DNA of 64,000 nucleotides from Sciurus carolinensis (GCF_902686445.1 NC_062220.1:112144643-112208642); one strand, 5' to 3'. Counted from the first letter of the stretch, positions 12,311 to 25,460 are shown. Notes: generated by a model from the letters alone, not told the origin. A program made the numbers and translations.

Positions 12311-13185
12311 TCAGTGTCTGAAGTATGCTAGAAGAGTCCTTCTAAAAGGGTTAAAATGTGATACCTTATCCCATTTACCTTTAAAAGAGACACTTGTTTT
12401 ATGGACCTGTCTTTATTCTGGAAACAACATGTACCATAGTCAGGTATGCTTTCAGGTATGCTTTCTGATTTATTTATTGATGGTCTGAAAGTTTGCTAAG
12501 CTTCAGTGCAGACCAGGGGGAAAGAGACCTTTTATCTGGCCCAAGCCATGATAAAAGTAGTTTTTCATTTTGACCAGCATAACCTTGCAGTTCCAAAAGA
12601 GTTCAGAATATCTTGCTCATTTAAGAATTTTCGATGGGGTCTATTGAAAATCTTGATAGGAAATTTGCTATGAAGTTATCTGAACTTTGTAGGAAAACTA
12701 TGCCTTTCAGAAAGTAAGTCATATGATTTAATAAGCAGCTTACCATTGCCCCTTGGTGTAATGTAAATAAAGATGGGACAATAGGCAATCATGCAACCTG
12801 TTGAGACTTAGTGTAATCCATAAATTCAGGTATGCTACAACAGTCCTCTCTCAAGTACAAGCCAAAAAGTAGTTAAGATGACTCTGAAGGTACAAATATT
12901 TCCACAAACAGATCACACTCTGATTTCCTATTCCTGGTACAGTCAGTCTTCAGTCAGTCCCCTTAGTATCATCGGCAATATGTTCTTTATAAGAAATGTG
13001 TTTTAAATTGACCTATGAATCATAGTGCAGCCAAAAAATTCCTTTTTTTAAGATATGTAGAGGACATACAAAATGTGACCTGAAATAGTTAATAGGCCCT
13101 CAAAAATCAAAATTGTATATAAACACATTCATTCTACATACATGTATATAGATGGTAGAAAATGAACATTATTTTAAATGTCTGG
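12311..13185. other. Unassigned non-coding DNA
   Basis: No gene or repeat family was recognised. A tiny tandem 'caggtatgctt' pair occurs at about 12440-12463. Open frames are short. Confidence 0.45.
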
Positions 13186-13189
13186 GAAA

Positions 13190-13512
13190 AATTGTTCTAT
13201 AAACATCCTTGGGATAACTTATTGACTATATGGGGGTGGGAATCAAGCAAAGTAAAATCTCCATGAGAAAAGAGTAAAGGAGAATACAGAGCTTAAATTT
13301 TATGTAGGTAAATATTCAATATCAAAAGATAAACCAAAGAGAAACAATAATTTTAGCATATGTGATAGTCTAAAATGGGTATCTAACATATTTATAAAAA
13401 ACTTAGTAGGCAAAAAACAATATTGGTTATATAAACACTGAGAAAATATAGTTTTAAAAGAAGAAATATAATAGCCAACATGAAAATATTCAACCTCACT
13501 AAAAATAAGAGC
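13190..13512 (+). mobile_element. Ancient L1 (L1M) ORF2 relic
   Basis: The stretch ending 'atagccaacatgaaaatattcaacctcactaaaaataagagcaattacaa' matches the ORF2 region whose consensus is 'atggccaacaagcacatgaaaagatgttcaacatcattagtcattagggaaatgcaaatcaa'. The next ORF2 segment resumes at about 15448, so the DNA between is probably a later insertion into this L1. Confidence 0.55.
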
Positions 13513-13514
13513 AA

Positions 13515-13850
13515 TTACAACCAGACCATGGTGGATTGCATAATTCTGTTACCCCCAAACTCATATGTTGACATTCTAACTCCAATGTGATAGTATTTAA
13601 AGGTGATACAATTGGTAGTGACTAGATATGAGGGTGGAACCCTCATCAATTGGATGACTGACCTTATTCAGAAGACTTCAGAGAACTTTTTCTTCCATTT
13701 TCAACATTTGAGGACACAACGAGACCACCATCTGTAAATCAGGAAGCAAGTCCTCACAAATATGGGACATCCCAGCCATACAAAACTGTGAGAAATCAAT
13801 GCTTATTTATTGAGTCATTAAGTCTGTGGTATGTTTAGAAGTTTATTGGA
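13515..13850 (+). mobile_element. MaLR-type LTR (MST/MLT1-like)
   Basis: Typical MaLR LTR phrases occur in order: 'acccccaaactcatatgttgac', 'gatagtatttaaaggtgata', 'gagggtggaaccctcatcaattgg', 'tgaggacacaacgagaccacc', 'tcaggaagcaagtcctca' and 'aactgtgagaaatcaatgcttatt'. I see no coding sequence attached. Exact subfamily is not determined. Confidence 0.65.
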
Positions 13851-15444
13851 CAAGACAAAAATTAATGCTTTGCATATATCTATATCTAAATTTTAGAAAA
13901 ATGGATTTTCTGAAGTGTCTTAATAGCAAATGAAAGGAATCATAAAAACACATTTTAACCCAAAAAAGTAAAAATTAGCTTTTAGAAGATAAGAAGAAAT
14001 TATAAAGACAAAATAATAAATTATATAGTAGAAAAACTTTAAAAAGCAAAGATAAGAGAAAGTAGTTTGAAAAACTAAAAATAAAATAGACAAAGCTCTG
14101 ACTGATGGACTCAAAAAGTAAGTAGAAGAAAACAATTTTGTAAGTTATAACATAAAAGGAATATAATGTATGTGTCTTAATAATCTACAATAGACTCAGT
14201 GGCATGAAAACCTCAAAATGGCAGATAAAAATCTCAAATTCCAATTCAATGAAACTTTTTTTTCACTTGGAGAAGGCATACCTCCCTAGGAAACAAAGCC
14301 CCCAATGCTGAGCTCAAGCCTATGTATTATTTTAAGAAAAGATGAAATAAGATAATTCAAAGTTGTTATATAGCTAAACAATAGTGACCAATTCTGTAGA
14401 TAACAAATGCTATTTGATAAAGTTTATAATTTTTTAAGGACTCACACCTTTGTAAACCTGAATTTGAAAAATAATTTCTCAATAAGGCAAATGAAATCCA
14501 TCATAAACTAACAACAAACCACACTGTTAATAGTTAAACCCTTAAACACTTTTATGATGGTTAGAAATAGGTCCACAATCTCAGTTATTGTTATTTAATA
14601 CTTATCTGATCATCTAGCCAGTATAAAAGACAGAAATAAACAAAAACTAGAAAGAATATTTTATTATCATAATTTCAAAGTAATATAGTTGTGAAAAGCA
14701 TAACAAGATAAACTGATGTATTTTAGGACTATTAATTCACTAGAAGGTGAAAGGTAAAATAACATATAAAAGCAACACTTTTCTCAATGTTAATTAGAAA
14801 AGTGTAATGTAAATGACAATTCATTCACAATAAGATTCCACACACAAAATTTAAATAACAATAACAATATCAAGATATATACTAGATCTGAACGAAGAAA
14901 ACAAACAAAATCTACTGAAAGAAAAGATTAGTCTTTGAAAAAATTGGAAAACCATTCTGTGTTCCAGAGTCTTTATAAAGATAACAATCCTTCCCCAAAT
15001 CATGCATTTCCAAACACAATAATTGCCTTTGTTATTAATTTTAGCAAAGCACTCACTTATAACACAGCAACACGTTTCCTTGATAACCCATAGAAACATT
15101 AATCCCTGAGTGGATTATTCCATTCCTGAGGGCAGGAACTTCATGACTTCATGAAATTTGGGAATGCTTTCAAACTACAGCATTGCCAAAAGGTTACAAA
15201 AGTACCATTGTATATCACAACAAAAAAATTGGCAGAGTATGCTAATATTTAGACAATAATTGAACAGATAATTCAAGTGAAAGATATCTTCACTATTTTT
15301 AACTTTAAGGAACTTTTTTAAATTCCCAAAAATTCTACAAAACAAAAACAAAACAACTGACCAATCCAGAGATAAATTCAAACCATATTCAGACATTTTT
15401 TCTCACATTGCTGCATGACAGAAATTCACCATTTAGTTAATTCC
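13851..15444 (+). mobile_element. Probable ancient L1 or LTR-element interior, very decayed
   Basis: A-rich DNA containing L1-like phrases ('aaactaaaaataaaatagacaaagctctgactgatggactc' near 14072; 'tttataaagataacaatccttccccaaatcatgca' near 14972). It sits between two halves of another ancient L1 (13512 and 15448), so it arrived later together with the LTR at 13515 or as a separate insertion. Frames are broken throughout. Confidence 0.35.
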
Positions 15445-16505
15445 AAATTGAAACCACCACACACCTATAAGAATATCTAAACTGAAAATACCAATAGCAC
15501 CTAGTGTTTAGGAGGATGTGGAGCAACAGGAACTCTCATTCATTGCTGGTGGAAAGCAAAATGGTATGACATCCCTTCGGAAGAAAGTTTATTAATATAA
15601 AATTTTACAAAGATAAGTGTACTCATATGATCTAGTAATAGTGTCCTCTGGTATGATGTGCTAAAAATCTTCATTCACTCAAAACCATGCACAGAGATGT
15701 TCATAGCAGTTTTACTCATAATTGTTGAAATTGGAAACATGACATCCATTAATAGGTGAAGAAATAAACAGCAGGTGCATAGATAATACATTCAGACAAT
15801 GGAATATTATGCAGCACTAAAAAGAAATGAGCTATCAAACCATAAGAAACTATGGAAGAAATTTAAATACATATTACTAAATTAAGGATACCAATTTGAA
15901 AATACCACATAATGTATAATTCAAACTGCATGGCATTCTGAAAAAAGCAGAACTATGGAGACAATAAAAAGATCAGTAATTCCAATGCTTCTTGCCACAT
16001 GCCTATAGTCACAGTGACTCAGGAGGCTGAGGCAGGAGAACCACAAGTTCAAGGACAGCATGGGCAACTTAGCAAGACCCTATCCAAAATAAAATGTAAA
16101 ATGATTGGGGTGTAACTCAATAGAGGAGCACCCCTGGGTTCATTCCCCAGTACTCCAGGAAAAAAAGAAAAGAAAAGAAAGGGTCAGAACTTACCAAGGA
16201 TAAGAGAGGGATAAATAAGTGGAACACACAGGATTAGCATAGTAGAACTACTCTAAAAGACTCTATACTGGTGAGTACATATCATTATATGTTTGCAAAA
16301 CCCAAAAAAATTTACAGCACCAAGAAGGAACCCAAATGTAAAGTAGGAACTTTGGGTGATAATGACACATGTACTACTTCAGTGGGGGATGTTGATAGTA
16401 GGGGAGGCTAGGCATGTGTTCAGGCAATGAATGTATGGAAACTCTGTACTCTGGCTCATATTTTCTGTACACCTAAACTTCTCTAAAAGATAAAACCTAT
16501 TTTAA
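15445..16505 (+). mobile_element. Ancient L1 (L1M) ORF2 end and 3' UTR, split by a SINE
   Basis: ORF2 C-terminal phrases can be followed: 'ggaggatgtggagcaacaggaactctcattcattgctggtgg', 'catgcacagagatgttcatagcagttttactcataattg' and 'caatggaatattatgcagcac'. They lead into a 3' UTR ending 'tttctgtacacctaaacttctctaaaagataaaacctatttt'. A plus-strand SINE interrupts it at 15985-16182. No intact frame is left. Confidence 0.7.
15985..16182 (+). mobile_element. Composite Alu/B1-like + ID SINE
   Basis: A B1-like half ('gactcaggaggctgaggcaggag') joins an ID half ('ggtgtaactcaatagaggagcacccctgggttcattccc'), followed by an A-rich tail with AAAAG repeats. The flanks 'gatcag' and 'ggtcag' may be a decayed target duplication. 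It lies inside the ancient L1 3' UTR. Confidence 0.85.
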
Positions 16506-16955
16506 AAAGAAATGAGTTATCAACACACAAAAAGATTGAGGAAACTTAAAAATGCATATTGCTCAGTAAAAGAAGTAAGTGCAAACAGGATACAAACTTT
16601 ATAATTTCAACCATAAGATATTCTGGAAAAATAAAACCATAGAGACAATAGAAGGCTTTGTGGTTGCCAGGGATTCATGAGAATGGGAAAAAGAAGAACG
16701 GGTGAAAATACAGTAGAATGTTAATGCAGTGTAACTATGCTGTATGACATTGTAACAGTAGAATACAGGACATTGTGCATATTGCAAAATACACAGAGCT
16801 GTACAAGACAGAGCAATGTAAAACATATTCATCAATTGTTGCAATTGTACACTACAGGAGAAAGCTAAGTAGGAGAAAAAGGTGTATCAGCTCACTGTAT
16901 TGTATGCTCAATACTCTGTAAACTAAACTGCTCTAAAGAATAAAGTATGAATTTT
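16506..16955 (+). mobile_element. Second ancient L1 3' end, in tandem with the first
   Basis: The sequence restarts at 'aaagaaatgagttatcaac', the same L1 position as 'aaagaaatgagctatcaaa' at 15823, and runs again to 'ctctgtaaactaaactgctctaaagaataaa'. This is a separate 5'-truncated copy of a related L1 that begins immediately after the A-rich end of the first copy. Confidence 0.6.
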
Positions 16956-19490
16956 TAAAGATGACTCAAATGCTTTTAAATACATCAACACAATTCTCTG
17001 TGCTTTAAGAAAAAATTTGAGAAACTAACCACTTAGCTTGATTATGGTCCAGGTGTGGGTAGGGCTATAGCAATCACTTTGCTATCAGCATGTCTTTAAT
17101 ATCAAATGTCAATGTTACAAAGTTGTCAAAAGATCAATATAATGACTAAAATTCAAGACAAACAATAATTAAGTGTTCACACACCAAGGTGCAAAAAATA
17201 TATTAAAACCTATACTATTAAAATGTTATAATTATGATGACTATACAAATAAATTATAATGGAATCAACAAGCCTTTAAAACCCAACATTGTAGGTATTT
17301 TCTACCCCATGCATACTTAGGATTTCGTTTGCTACAAGATTTTGCTCTACTTGTATCTCAAATTCAAAGTTTGAAAATATGAATCATAGGCTTGTGGGTA
17401 GAAACCAGTATTATCTTTCATAAGACCCTATAAGGTATAGCTATGCATCTCTAGCAATATAGGATCTTGGCTGAAGTAGAAACATAATGCTTGCATGTAA
17501 ATAAAGAAAGAGAAAATAAAAGTGAAGAAGGAAATAAGAAGAAAGAATTAAGATTTATTGATTGCATGTGTGAAAATACCTAAACTTAACATCTAAGTTT
17601 GGAGGGATTTCTCAGTATTCTGATTGTTTGCACACATCATCAACCTTTTGTCATCCTACAGTCTTTGTGAAATCATGAATATAGTCTGACTCCTCTTATC
17701 TGATTTTAAATTTTCGAAAAAAATCAGAAAATTTTAGATGCAACATGAGTTGTCTTGAAACTCAGTTCATTGTTTTTCTAGTACCTCATACAGGTTTTCC
17801 TTAAGGAATCTATTTCATATATGCATTTGCTTCAATGATACTTACAGGTTAGACTACTATGCCTAGCATATTTCAATGTACTAAGACAAGAACGCCTAAA
17901 AATTTTAATAAGAACCTTAGTTCATTTTTAAATTGGCAGCAGCTGTGCATAATCCTCAGCACTAACACATACCTGTTCCCTTTTTCATAAGAACAGCATA
18001 GTTGGAATAGACAGCATTGTCACATCATTTTATATGTCTATTGTGCTGCATCCTTGCATTTTATTATCTGTGATTGGGGTAGCGAATGAAAATGATTTAT
18101 ACAAGTTTCAAAAATTATACCTAACTATAGAAGCAGTGATTCATCATTTTGTTACATATTAATTTGATCATCCTTTTTCTTCCTCTTTCATCCTCTTTCA
18201 GGGAGTGGAAGGGTGAAAATATGAGACTTTCATAAATTTGAGAAGAATGTGTGCAATGACATTGGGAAAAAAAGAAAATGGCAAGGATAGGCATGTGCTC
18301 TTGGCTATGGACAGCAACAGTCAGCTGTGAGAGACCAATCATAAAGCACTACAGGAAAGAATTCTTTCAAAAATCTTTAACTACTAATTTAATCTCTAAT
18401 GCTAATTATGTTGCTAGTAAGAGAAGGAGATAACATTATTGATGTCACTGCTAAATTCTCAGAAAAATCAGAATTGGAAATGATTCTACTTATTTCAGAT
18501 CGAGTGCATTTCTCCCCAGAATACACAGCAGAGAATATGGGACTGAAAAGTTTCATGAACTACAGTCACAAGGTATTAGCCTACATGTCCTTTGTAATAT
18601 CTACAGTTACTATAAGCACCTATTAAGTGGTATGTACACAATTATAACCACTTACAACCACATAATACAAGAAGTTTCAGTTTTTAAAAAGTCACTTAGC
18701 TTGTTGAATCTATTTGAAAACCTGTGAATGCACACAATGAATGCAAAGAATAATTCTGCTCAGCACTTTTCAGTGTCTCTCATTTATCTAAGGAGTATAA
18801 ATTACATAAACAGGTAGTCTCCCATTCCTGGCCCCACACTATTATCTCAGCTCCATCCCACACTGCTTCTTCCCAAATATCCTCTGGTCTAAATAAGACT
18901 CTAGTGATCACACCCCAATATACTACAAGTTGCCATCAGTGATACAACCCAGAAACACATCACTCAAACCTCAGGGCTCACCCCTCAGTCTATTTTTAGT
19001 GTCTTTTCCCTGCCCTCTGCTTAGCCAAATCTTTTCAAAGAAGTGGCGGATACTATGGGAAAAGGTCATCATGCCCAAGACAATAAGTTCCACATGTTCT
19101 TCACCAATAGGTGTCTTAGGTCTTTGAGCAATTATATATGCAGATAAATATTTCAACAAAGCAAATAAATACAAATAATAATGAAAGTAGCCTTTCTGTT
19201 TCACTTTGATCATTCTTTGTTGACCTGGTACAACCCTCATCTGCCTTACCCACTCTCCTCTCATTCCATTCATTATCTTAAGCTTCACATGATTCTTATG
19301 AGTTTGTACTTGTGGGATTACTGTGACTTGGTGTGTTTCATTTTAGGTGTCTCATTTAATGACACAGACCTCAGGGAATTTAACTGACATGGCCAAGACA
19401 GTAGAGAAGATAGGAGAAGACAGGACTAAGATGCTGCTTCCTAAGCAGGTGTCATTCCCCTATCCCATGCTTCTTTCCACAAAAATGACA
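16956..19490. other. Unassigned non-coding DNA
   Basis: No gene or repeat family was recognised by eye. Open frames up to 105 codons (18971-19288, minus) show no motif. Segments around 17035-17170 and 18000-18110 look non-repetitive. Confidence 0.45.
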
Positions 19491-19494
19491 CCTT

Positions 19495-19660
19495 GCACCA
19501 CAGGAGCATGGCTGCAATGAGCCACTTAACCTCCCTGGCCCCCAACTTCCTCGTCTGTCAGTGGAAATCATAGTGCTGCCTTGCCTATCCCGTGTGGTGA
19601 CTATAAGAAGCAAATAAGGTAATGTATGTAAAGAAGTTTCAGAAGTCTAATAAAAAATTA
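19495..19660 (+). mobile_element. MIR SINE relic
   Basis: The order 'gccacttaacctccctggcccccaacttcctcgtctgtcagtgg' followed by 'gtggtgactataagaagcaaataaggtaatgtatgtaaag' matches the MIR core and 3' part (consensus 'cttaacctctctgtgcctcagtttcctcatctgtaaaatgg...gaggattaaatgagttaatacatgtaaag'). Confidence 0.65.
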
Positions 19661-20940
19661 AATGTGTCATTTTATTATCTTCACATGGAAGACAGCTAAA
19701 AAGCACTAGGATGAGAAATATCAAATTTAACCTCTTACTACCTGTGTTACCATGGCAAATAATGAAAGTTCTTTGAGACCTAATGTTTTCCCAAACTATG
19801 AACAACATGATCACACAGTCCCTAAGAGACCTAGTCAAGGTTTGTGTTAAACCGATGCTAATTTAAGCCTACTCAATTTCCAATTAAAATAGTCTTTTTG
19901 ACACCCAAAAAAGTAGCAAATTTGCAAATGATTAGAGTATTTAAGAATTCTTAGGAATGTTTTTCCTAAAAGTACAATGCCTAGGGTTTTGAGTGAGAGC
20001 CTAGATTAAACTGAAGTCTCATTAGAAAATTCCAAAATAACACCTATGAAGAATGATAGAATTTCTGCCTGTTTTAAAAGCTAAGATTGACAGCTAGTGT
20101 ATTGCCAGAATTTGCAAGGATTTTATGTTAATTACAACCTCAGAGAAGCTGGATTTAGAATTGTTCTCTGCGGTCTCCCACACTCTGAACAGAGCAACCC
20201 TCCAGTCCTCTCAGTTGCAGCTCATAGATTATAACAGTTGTGTTTTCCAGGAAAGAGAAACCAGGCCTTCCCTGAGTTGTGGCTGCTTGTGAAGTAGCAG
20301 AGAAATATACACTTCAATCAGAGTCTAGGTCAGTAAATACAGGAAGAGGTCTATGCCACCACCTTTTCAGTGTTGATAAACAAGCCAGATGGCATTGAGA
20401 GATGATCGCATTTCAATTCAGCAGAACCTCACAGATTAACCTGTGGACATTAGAGGTTTTGCTTGTACAGCAGCTACAGATTGTAGATTTGGAGATGGGA
20501 ATTCACTGAAGTCCAGAGTGAATGTTAAAAGGGCAAAAACCAATTCATATATCCTGATAGCAAATAGTCAGTCTTAATACATCTCTATTAGTTCAGATTT
20601 TGAGAAAAAAAAAAAAAAACTCATGCATAAAATAAAAAATAAATGAACCAAAAATAGTGGAATTTAATAAAGAAGGTTCATGTGGTTCATAAAAATCAAT
20701 TAGATATATATGTCATTGGTACTTTTAAAATAAGTTTAATAATATATAAAGACAAAAATAATTTGTGACCACTTCTGGTAGTCTACTTCAAGACAACCAA
20801 ATCCAAAAATGGAGAACACAACCCACAGTTCAGTTTAATGGTTATATAATCAAAACATTATTTAGATGTATAAGAGGACTGAATTTGTAACATCATAGAA
20901 AAACATTTGGAAAATTATTAAGACATAAAATTGTAAGTAA
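19661..20940. other. Unassigned non-coding DNA
   Basis: No gene or clear repeat was recognised. A short A-run lies near 20605-20619. The segment 20080-20480 is mixed in composition and repeat-poor. Confidence 0.45.
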
Positions 20941-20944
20941 AATA

Positions 20945-21295
20945 TGATAATGATAGCTACTGTTAAATGCAATGTCTCAGGCACATTTACTAGATATTTA
21001 CATATATAAATTCATCTGATTCTCATAAACATATGAAGTAGACACTTATCAATGATTTTATCATATTAACAACCCAACACATATGCATTATTTTTATTGA
21101 GGCCTTCTGTGTTCCTTTAGTTGCATTTTCTAAATTGCCTAATATAAATATATATATTTAGACGTGTTTAAATATCAGGGAGCTAATAGTAGACAGTGGT
21201 AAAAAGGTAAACAAGCAATAATTAAGATAAGTAGGACAGATATTCAACCCTGCAAGACCATAAACAACACATGATGCTTTCAAGATCATGCAATG
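20945..21295 (-). mobile_element. Possible MIR-like relic
   Basis: The order 'atgtctcaggcacatttactagatatttacatatataaattcatctgattctcataaacatatgaagtagac' resembles the antisense MIR arrangement ('gtgccaggcactgttctaagcgctttacat...ctcatttaatcctcacaac...atgaggtaggtac'). A further piece near 21270-21300 may be the other end. It is very diverged. Confidence 0.35.
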
Positions 21296-21364
21296 AATGT
21301 GAGTCTGGATTACCCATCTCTGAGGCAGTTTTCACCGAGAACACATGCCATGAGCCTATATAGA

Positions 21365-21590
21365 CCCAGGCAGCCATACTTTGGAATCAGCCCAGATCCC
21401 ACCATTGACCATCTGGACTAAGGAAGTTTTATAGTTTCTTTTTCCATAAACTGGGGATATAATAGGACATGCATCATAGGATTGTTGTGAAGAATTAAGA
21501 AAATATTTTTTAAATAAAATGTAATGTTGGTGTGAAGTTATTAGAATAGCACTTGTTATATAGTAAGTTTTCCAGAGTTGTTAACTAGTG
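21365..21590 (+). mobile_element. MIR SINE relic
   Basis: Recognisable core phrases are 'aaactggggatataataggac', 'cataggattgttgtgaagaattaagaaaat' and 'agaatagcacttgttatatagtaag', in MIR order. Non-coding. Confidence 0.65.
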
Positions 21591-21769
21591 TTCTCATTTA
21601 GGAAATAAAGCAGGAGACAATAAGAAAAAAAAAAAAAATAAGCAGCACCATACCCTCCTAATGATGTTCTTTTACACAGTGGTAACTCCTGTGGACAAAG
21701 AATATAGCTGTCTTGAATGAAAATGAGATGAACAGACAAGAACCTTTCTACTCCAAATGTGTTCCTTAG

Positions 21770-21900
21770 ATTAGTAGCATATTTGTCATCTGGGAGTTTG
21801 TTAGAAAAGCAGAATCACAACATCCCTGAATTAAAATCTGCATTTTAACCAGACCTCCCAGAATATTGACTATGCATTAGTCTGTGAAACAACGGTCTAG
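21770..21900. mobile_element. hAT-Charlie (MER5/MER20-like) relic
   Basis: 'catctgggagtttgttagaaaagcagaatc' and 'aatctgcattttaaccagacctccca' are typical interior phrases of short non-autonomous Charlie elements. The termini are decayed. Confidence 0.5.
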
Positions 21901-21904
21901 AGCA

Positions 21905-24170
21905 CAAAAGTGGTGGGCTATTATGTCACTCATCCTAAGTTCCTAAGGTCAGAAACTTGAACCACATGCTTCAGCCCTCTTTGCATTCCTCACTAGATTT
22001 TACTGAGCTCAGAAGGCCCAGTTTTCTTTACAGAAATATGCTTTCTGACCTGTCACTAATTCTCCCATAGTTCCATTTCAAATCCAATTGCACACACGTT
22101 CCCATCTGAAAGCTTTTTCTATTTTATTTCTATTGCAAATGACTTCTAACAGACCCTGACAAAAATAACCCCTACTCTTTCTAAATGTGATCACTAGCCA
22201 CAATAAAAGCATGGTATGTCTTACTAAATTATGATGTCAACTGGAAATTAGCAATTGACCTGTGAATCCCTTTTTAATAAGAACCATCCCTCCTAGTATT
22301 GATTTATAGGGAGCATTATTTCCTGTTGCAATATGAGTAGTAATAATTTTTCCTTGGAGGCACCTTATGTTTTTAAGAGTTCCTATAACAAATGAGATTT
22401 TAACAAGGCAGGAGTGATTTTATGTGATTGGAGGCTGTTTGTTATGCACTGGTGATTTGTTTAATTGAACAAGGATCTAAAAGACTCAAGTATTACAAAT
22501 ACACATCAGCAACAATTGCTTTACATGTATCTGAAAATAGAAATGGAACATGAGATGATGGAAACATTTGGGGTACTTATAAGCTCACAAACAAAAAAGG
22601 CACCCAGTTTTAATTTGGAGTCATCTTGAATGCCCTAAAACATCCTAAGCTTTCACAATATTAGAATATTGCACTTGTTTAGTAAATATTTAACTTGCTA
22701 TGAACCTAATATTCTATATGAACATTACTGGATATTAGATTCCTTGCCATAAGCCCAGTATCTTAACACACCTGTAATTTTCTGCTCTTACTCAATGAGC
22801 CAGGCTCCTTGTGAAATAGTCCTCACTGGAGTTGACCACCTGGAGATCACAGATGACCTTGCTAAGCACTACATACACCTGTACAGGGCAGACATTTTGA
22901 AATGCTTTAAGGTATATATTACCTTTTAGGCAGAAACCTTAAAATCTCAAGTTTTCCAAAAAGGATGTCAACTCTACTTACAAGCCATTATCTGCTGTAT
23001 CACATAGACTGGAACATTGAGAGACACAGACTAGGTCCTTCCCAGTCATAACTCAGGACACACTATCTTGAGCTCATTGATGCCTAATACTCATCAAAAA
23101 CTTTGTGGGGATAACCTACACATCAGAGGAAGGATTGATAACTTCCCCTGAAGATAACTTTTCATCTTCAAGTAACAGAAAATCAGAGAACTGGGTTCCT
23201 GGGCCATGTCACACTGCCCACAAGAATTCTTATGCTTATCCTAGTTCACTTTAGTGTGCAGCACATACATTTAATCAGTATGAAAAAAATAAAGATGTTG
23301 TGAACACATTAATGGAGCTTACGTAAATGATGCTGTCAACAATAATTTTATATTCAGCATGCAGTGATTACTCCAGAGAGGAAGTCCTCTTTGGTGCTCT
23401 TAAAAAATTAGTTGTACACCTTCTGAAAATTCAGTTTACTTTTCGCTCATGGACTCTGAATTACATAAGACAGGTTTTTCATTTTGCTTTGTCTGCTAAA
23501 AAGTTAGTGGCTGACCCAGTTCATTCAACCTTGGCTCATTTCTGGTGCCATTTTATGTCCCTATCTTTGGTATGTTATCTTTTATGTCACTTTCACTTTT
23601 AACATTTATTATCTTCTTGAATTTTAGTTTTCTCTATAAACTGCCATAAATCTTTCATGAAAAGAGATGTGGCATGTGTAAATAAAGGCCAGGGCCAAGT
23701 TACTGCTGTCCAAAAGATCACCCTGTCCACCACACTTTAAGGTCACATCCATCTATCCAAATAGAAACCACCATCTGTCACTTACACACTTTAAATTCTT
23801 ATTAAACAAAACAAAAATTGCATAGATAAAGCAAAAAGAAACCTTGCTGACCACAGAATTCCTTAGTACTAAAATAAATGGGAGAATTTAAATACAAATG
23901 AAGAATTCCTAAAGAAAATGGGAAAATGGGAGAAAAGTATCATTAGAGGCAGGAAAAATAAGTGATACCTCTTCACCTCTTCCATTTACATGAATAAAGG
24001 TAAATTTTATTCATGAAGAATGACTTCTCATCAATAATTGCCTAGAGGTACTGACATCCCTTTCTTCCATGAGATTCTACAGTAGCAGAAATACCTTGAC
24101 GTGGATGATTATCTGGAATTAAATAATTCCCAGAAGCCAAAGAAAGAAACTTGTTTAAACAAGGTCAGGA
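21905..24170. other. Unassigned non-coding DNA
   Basis: No gene was recognised. The segment 22200-22620 and the segment 23280-23640 look repeat-poor and might include old unique or constrained sequence. A 23-bp string at 22841-22863 recurs at 24217-24239, where it lies in an L2-like context, so a small L2 relic near 22820-22865 is likely. Confidence 0.4.
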
Positions 24171-24179
24171 GAATGAGTT

Positions 24180-24660
24180 GTCACACATGTGCATAACTTT
24201 ACTGGACTTAGCCACATGGAGATCACAGATGACCTTGCTGAGAGAGGTCACGGGAGAGTGACAGCAGTGATTGCTTACCACTGTGGGCTCAAGAAGAAAT
24301 GAGAGGATGGAAAATAGAGAGAAGTACAGGAAACATTTTCAGGAAATTTTTCTAAAGCATGGACTGAAAAATAGAGCACCTGGAGGGGAATATAGAGTCA
24401 AGAGAGGCTTTTTTAAGGTTTTCTTTTTTACATACAAATATATGATGATGGAAATGGTTGAATAGAAAAGGAAATGTAGTGATACAAAAAAGAGATGATT
24501 CAGGTGTGTACTTGAGTCAGCAAGAGAATAAATCTCTATATGAGTAGAGAAGCTGACTTTAGGGCCAAAGATAATCAACATAAAGAAGGCAAGGCAGCAC
24601 ATGTGGGCACGCACAGGTAGAATGGTGAGAGCTGTGAAAATTTTCATTTAATATTTACAT
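24180..24660 (+). mobile_element. L2 LINE relic
   Basis: Ordered phrases 'cttagccacatggagatcacagatgaccttgctgagagagg', 'gaaatgagaggatggaaaatagagag', 'agcacctggaggggaatatagagtcaagagaggc' and 'gagtcagcaagagaat' follow the remembered L2 sequence. Antisense and sense frames here are short and not conserved. Confidence 0.5.
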
Positions 24661-24789
24661 TTTCTCATAGAAATGGACATTTTAAAAGGCATTACTTAAA
24701 AATGAAAAACAAGATGAAGTTTTTGGAGATAAGAAGGAGACTTCAGGACTTTGGGAGTCTGAAAAAAATTAGGAACATGTGACATTACT

Positions 24790-25440
24790 GTCACCCAAAC
24801 TCTTCTAAATATTGAAGTATCACGGTGGGTTGTTCTGTTCTTGAGTACAGGTGGAAAGTACATGGAGAACTGGAATTAACCAAGTGAAGCACTCTGCCTG
24901 GAATAAAGAAAAAAAGTGGCAAGGAATATGACAGTGGGTGCAGGGAAGGACCAGGAACTATAATCCAGGCAAAAAAAAAGGAGTGAGGTTTGAACTGGGT
25001 TTGAAGGACAAAGACAGGGTTGCAGGGCAATTTATCAACGGTCTATGGAATGAATGAACTTGGAATATAGACAGCAAATTGGGATGACTTTAAGCAGTGG
25101 CCAGAGAATGGAATATTTGAAATTGAGATTACAAAGAGGTTTCAAAGACAACACTGAGGGTAAAAACCTAGGTGGCTGAAAGTCATGGTGGGCATGATCA
25201 TTGGATGTGGCAAGTCTGAGAAAAGAGGAGTCATCAGGGTATTGGAAACATTTCCTATTAATTTATATTGACATTTCCAAAATGTATGCATCATGAAGTG
25301 TTAAAACAGAAAGTGACAAATACAGAGCTAAAATATCCAAACAATGAGGAGAAGCAAGAATGAAAAGTAACGCATGACACAGTCTCAGAATATGAGTTGC
25401 AAAGAACTTGGTGTTGGAGGAGGTAGGGATAATGATTTGG
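24790..25440 (+). mobile_element. Probable L2-like relic
   Basis: Scattered phrases ('gcctggaataaagaaa', 'ctaggtggctgaaagtcatggtggg', 'cattggatgtggcaagtctgagaaaagaggagtcat') are consistent with a decayed L2 segment. Identification is weak. Confidence 0.35.
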
Positions 25441-25460
25441 AAACAGTAATGGGAAACATC

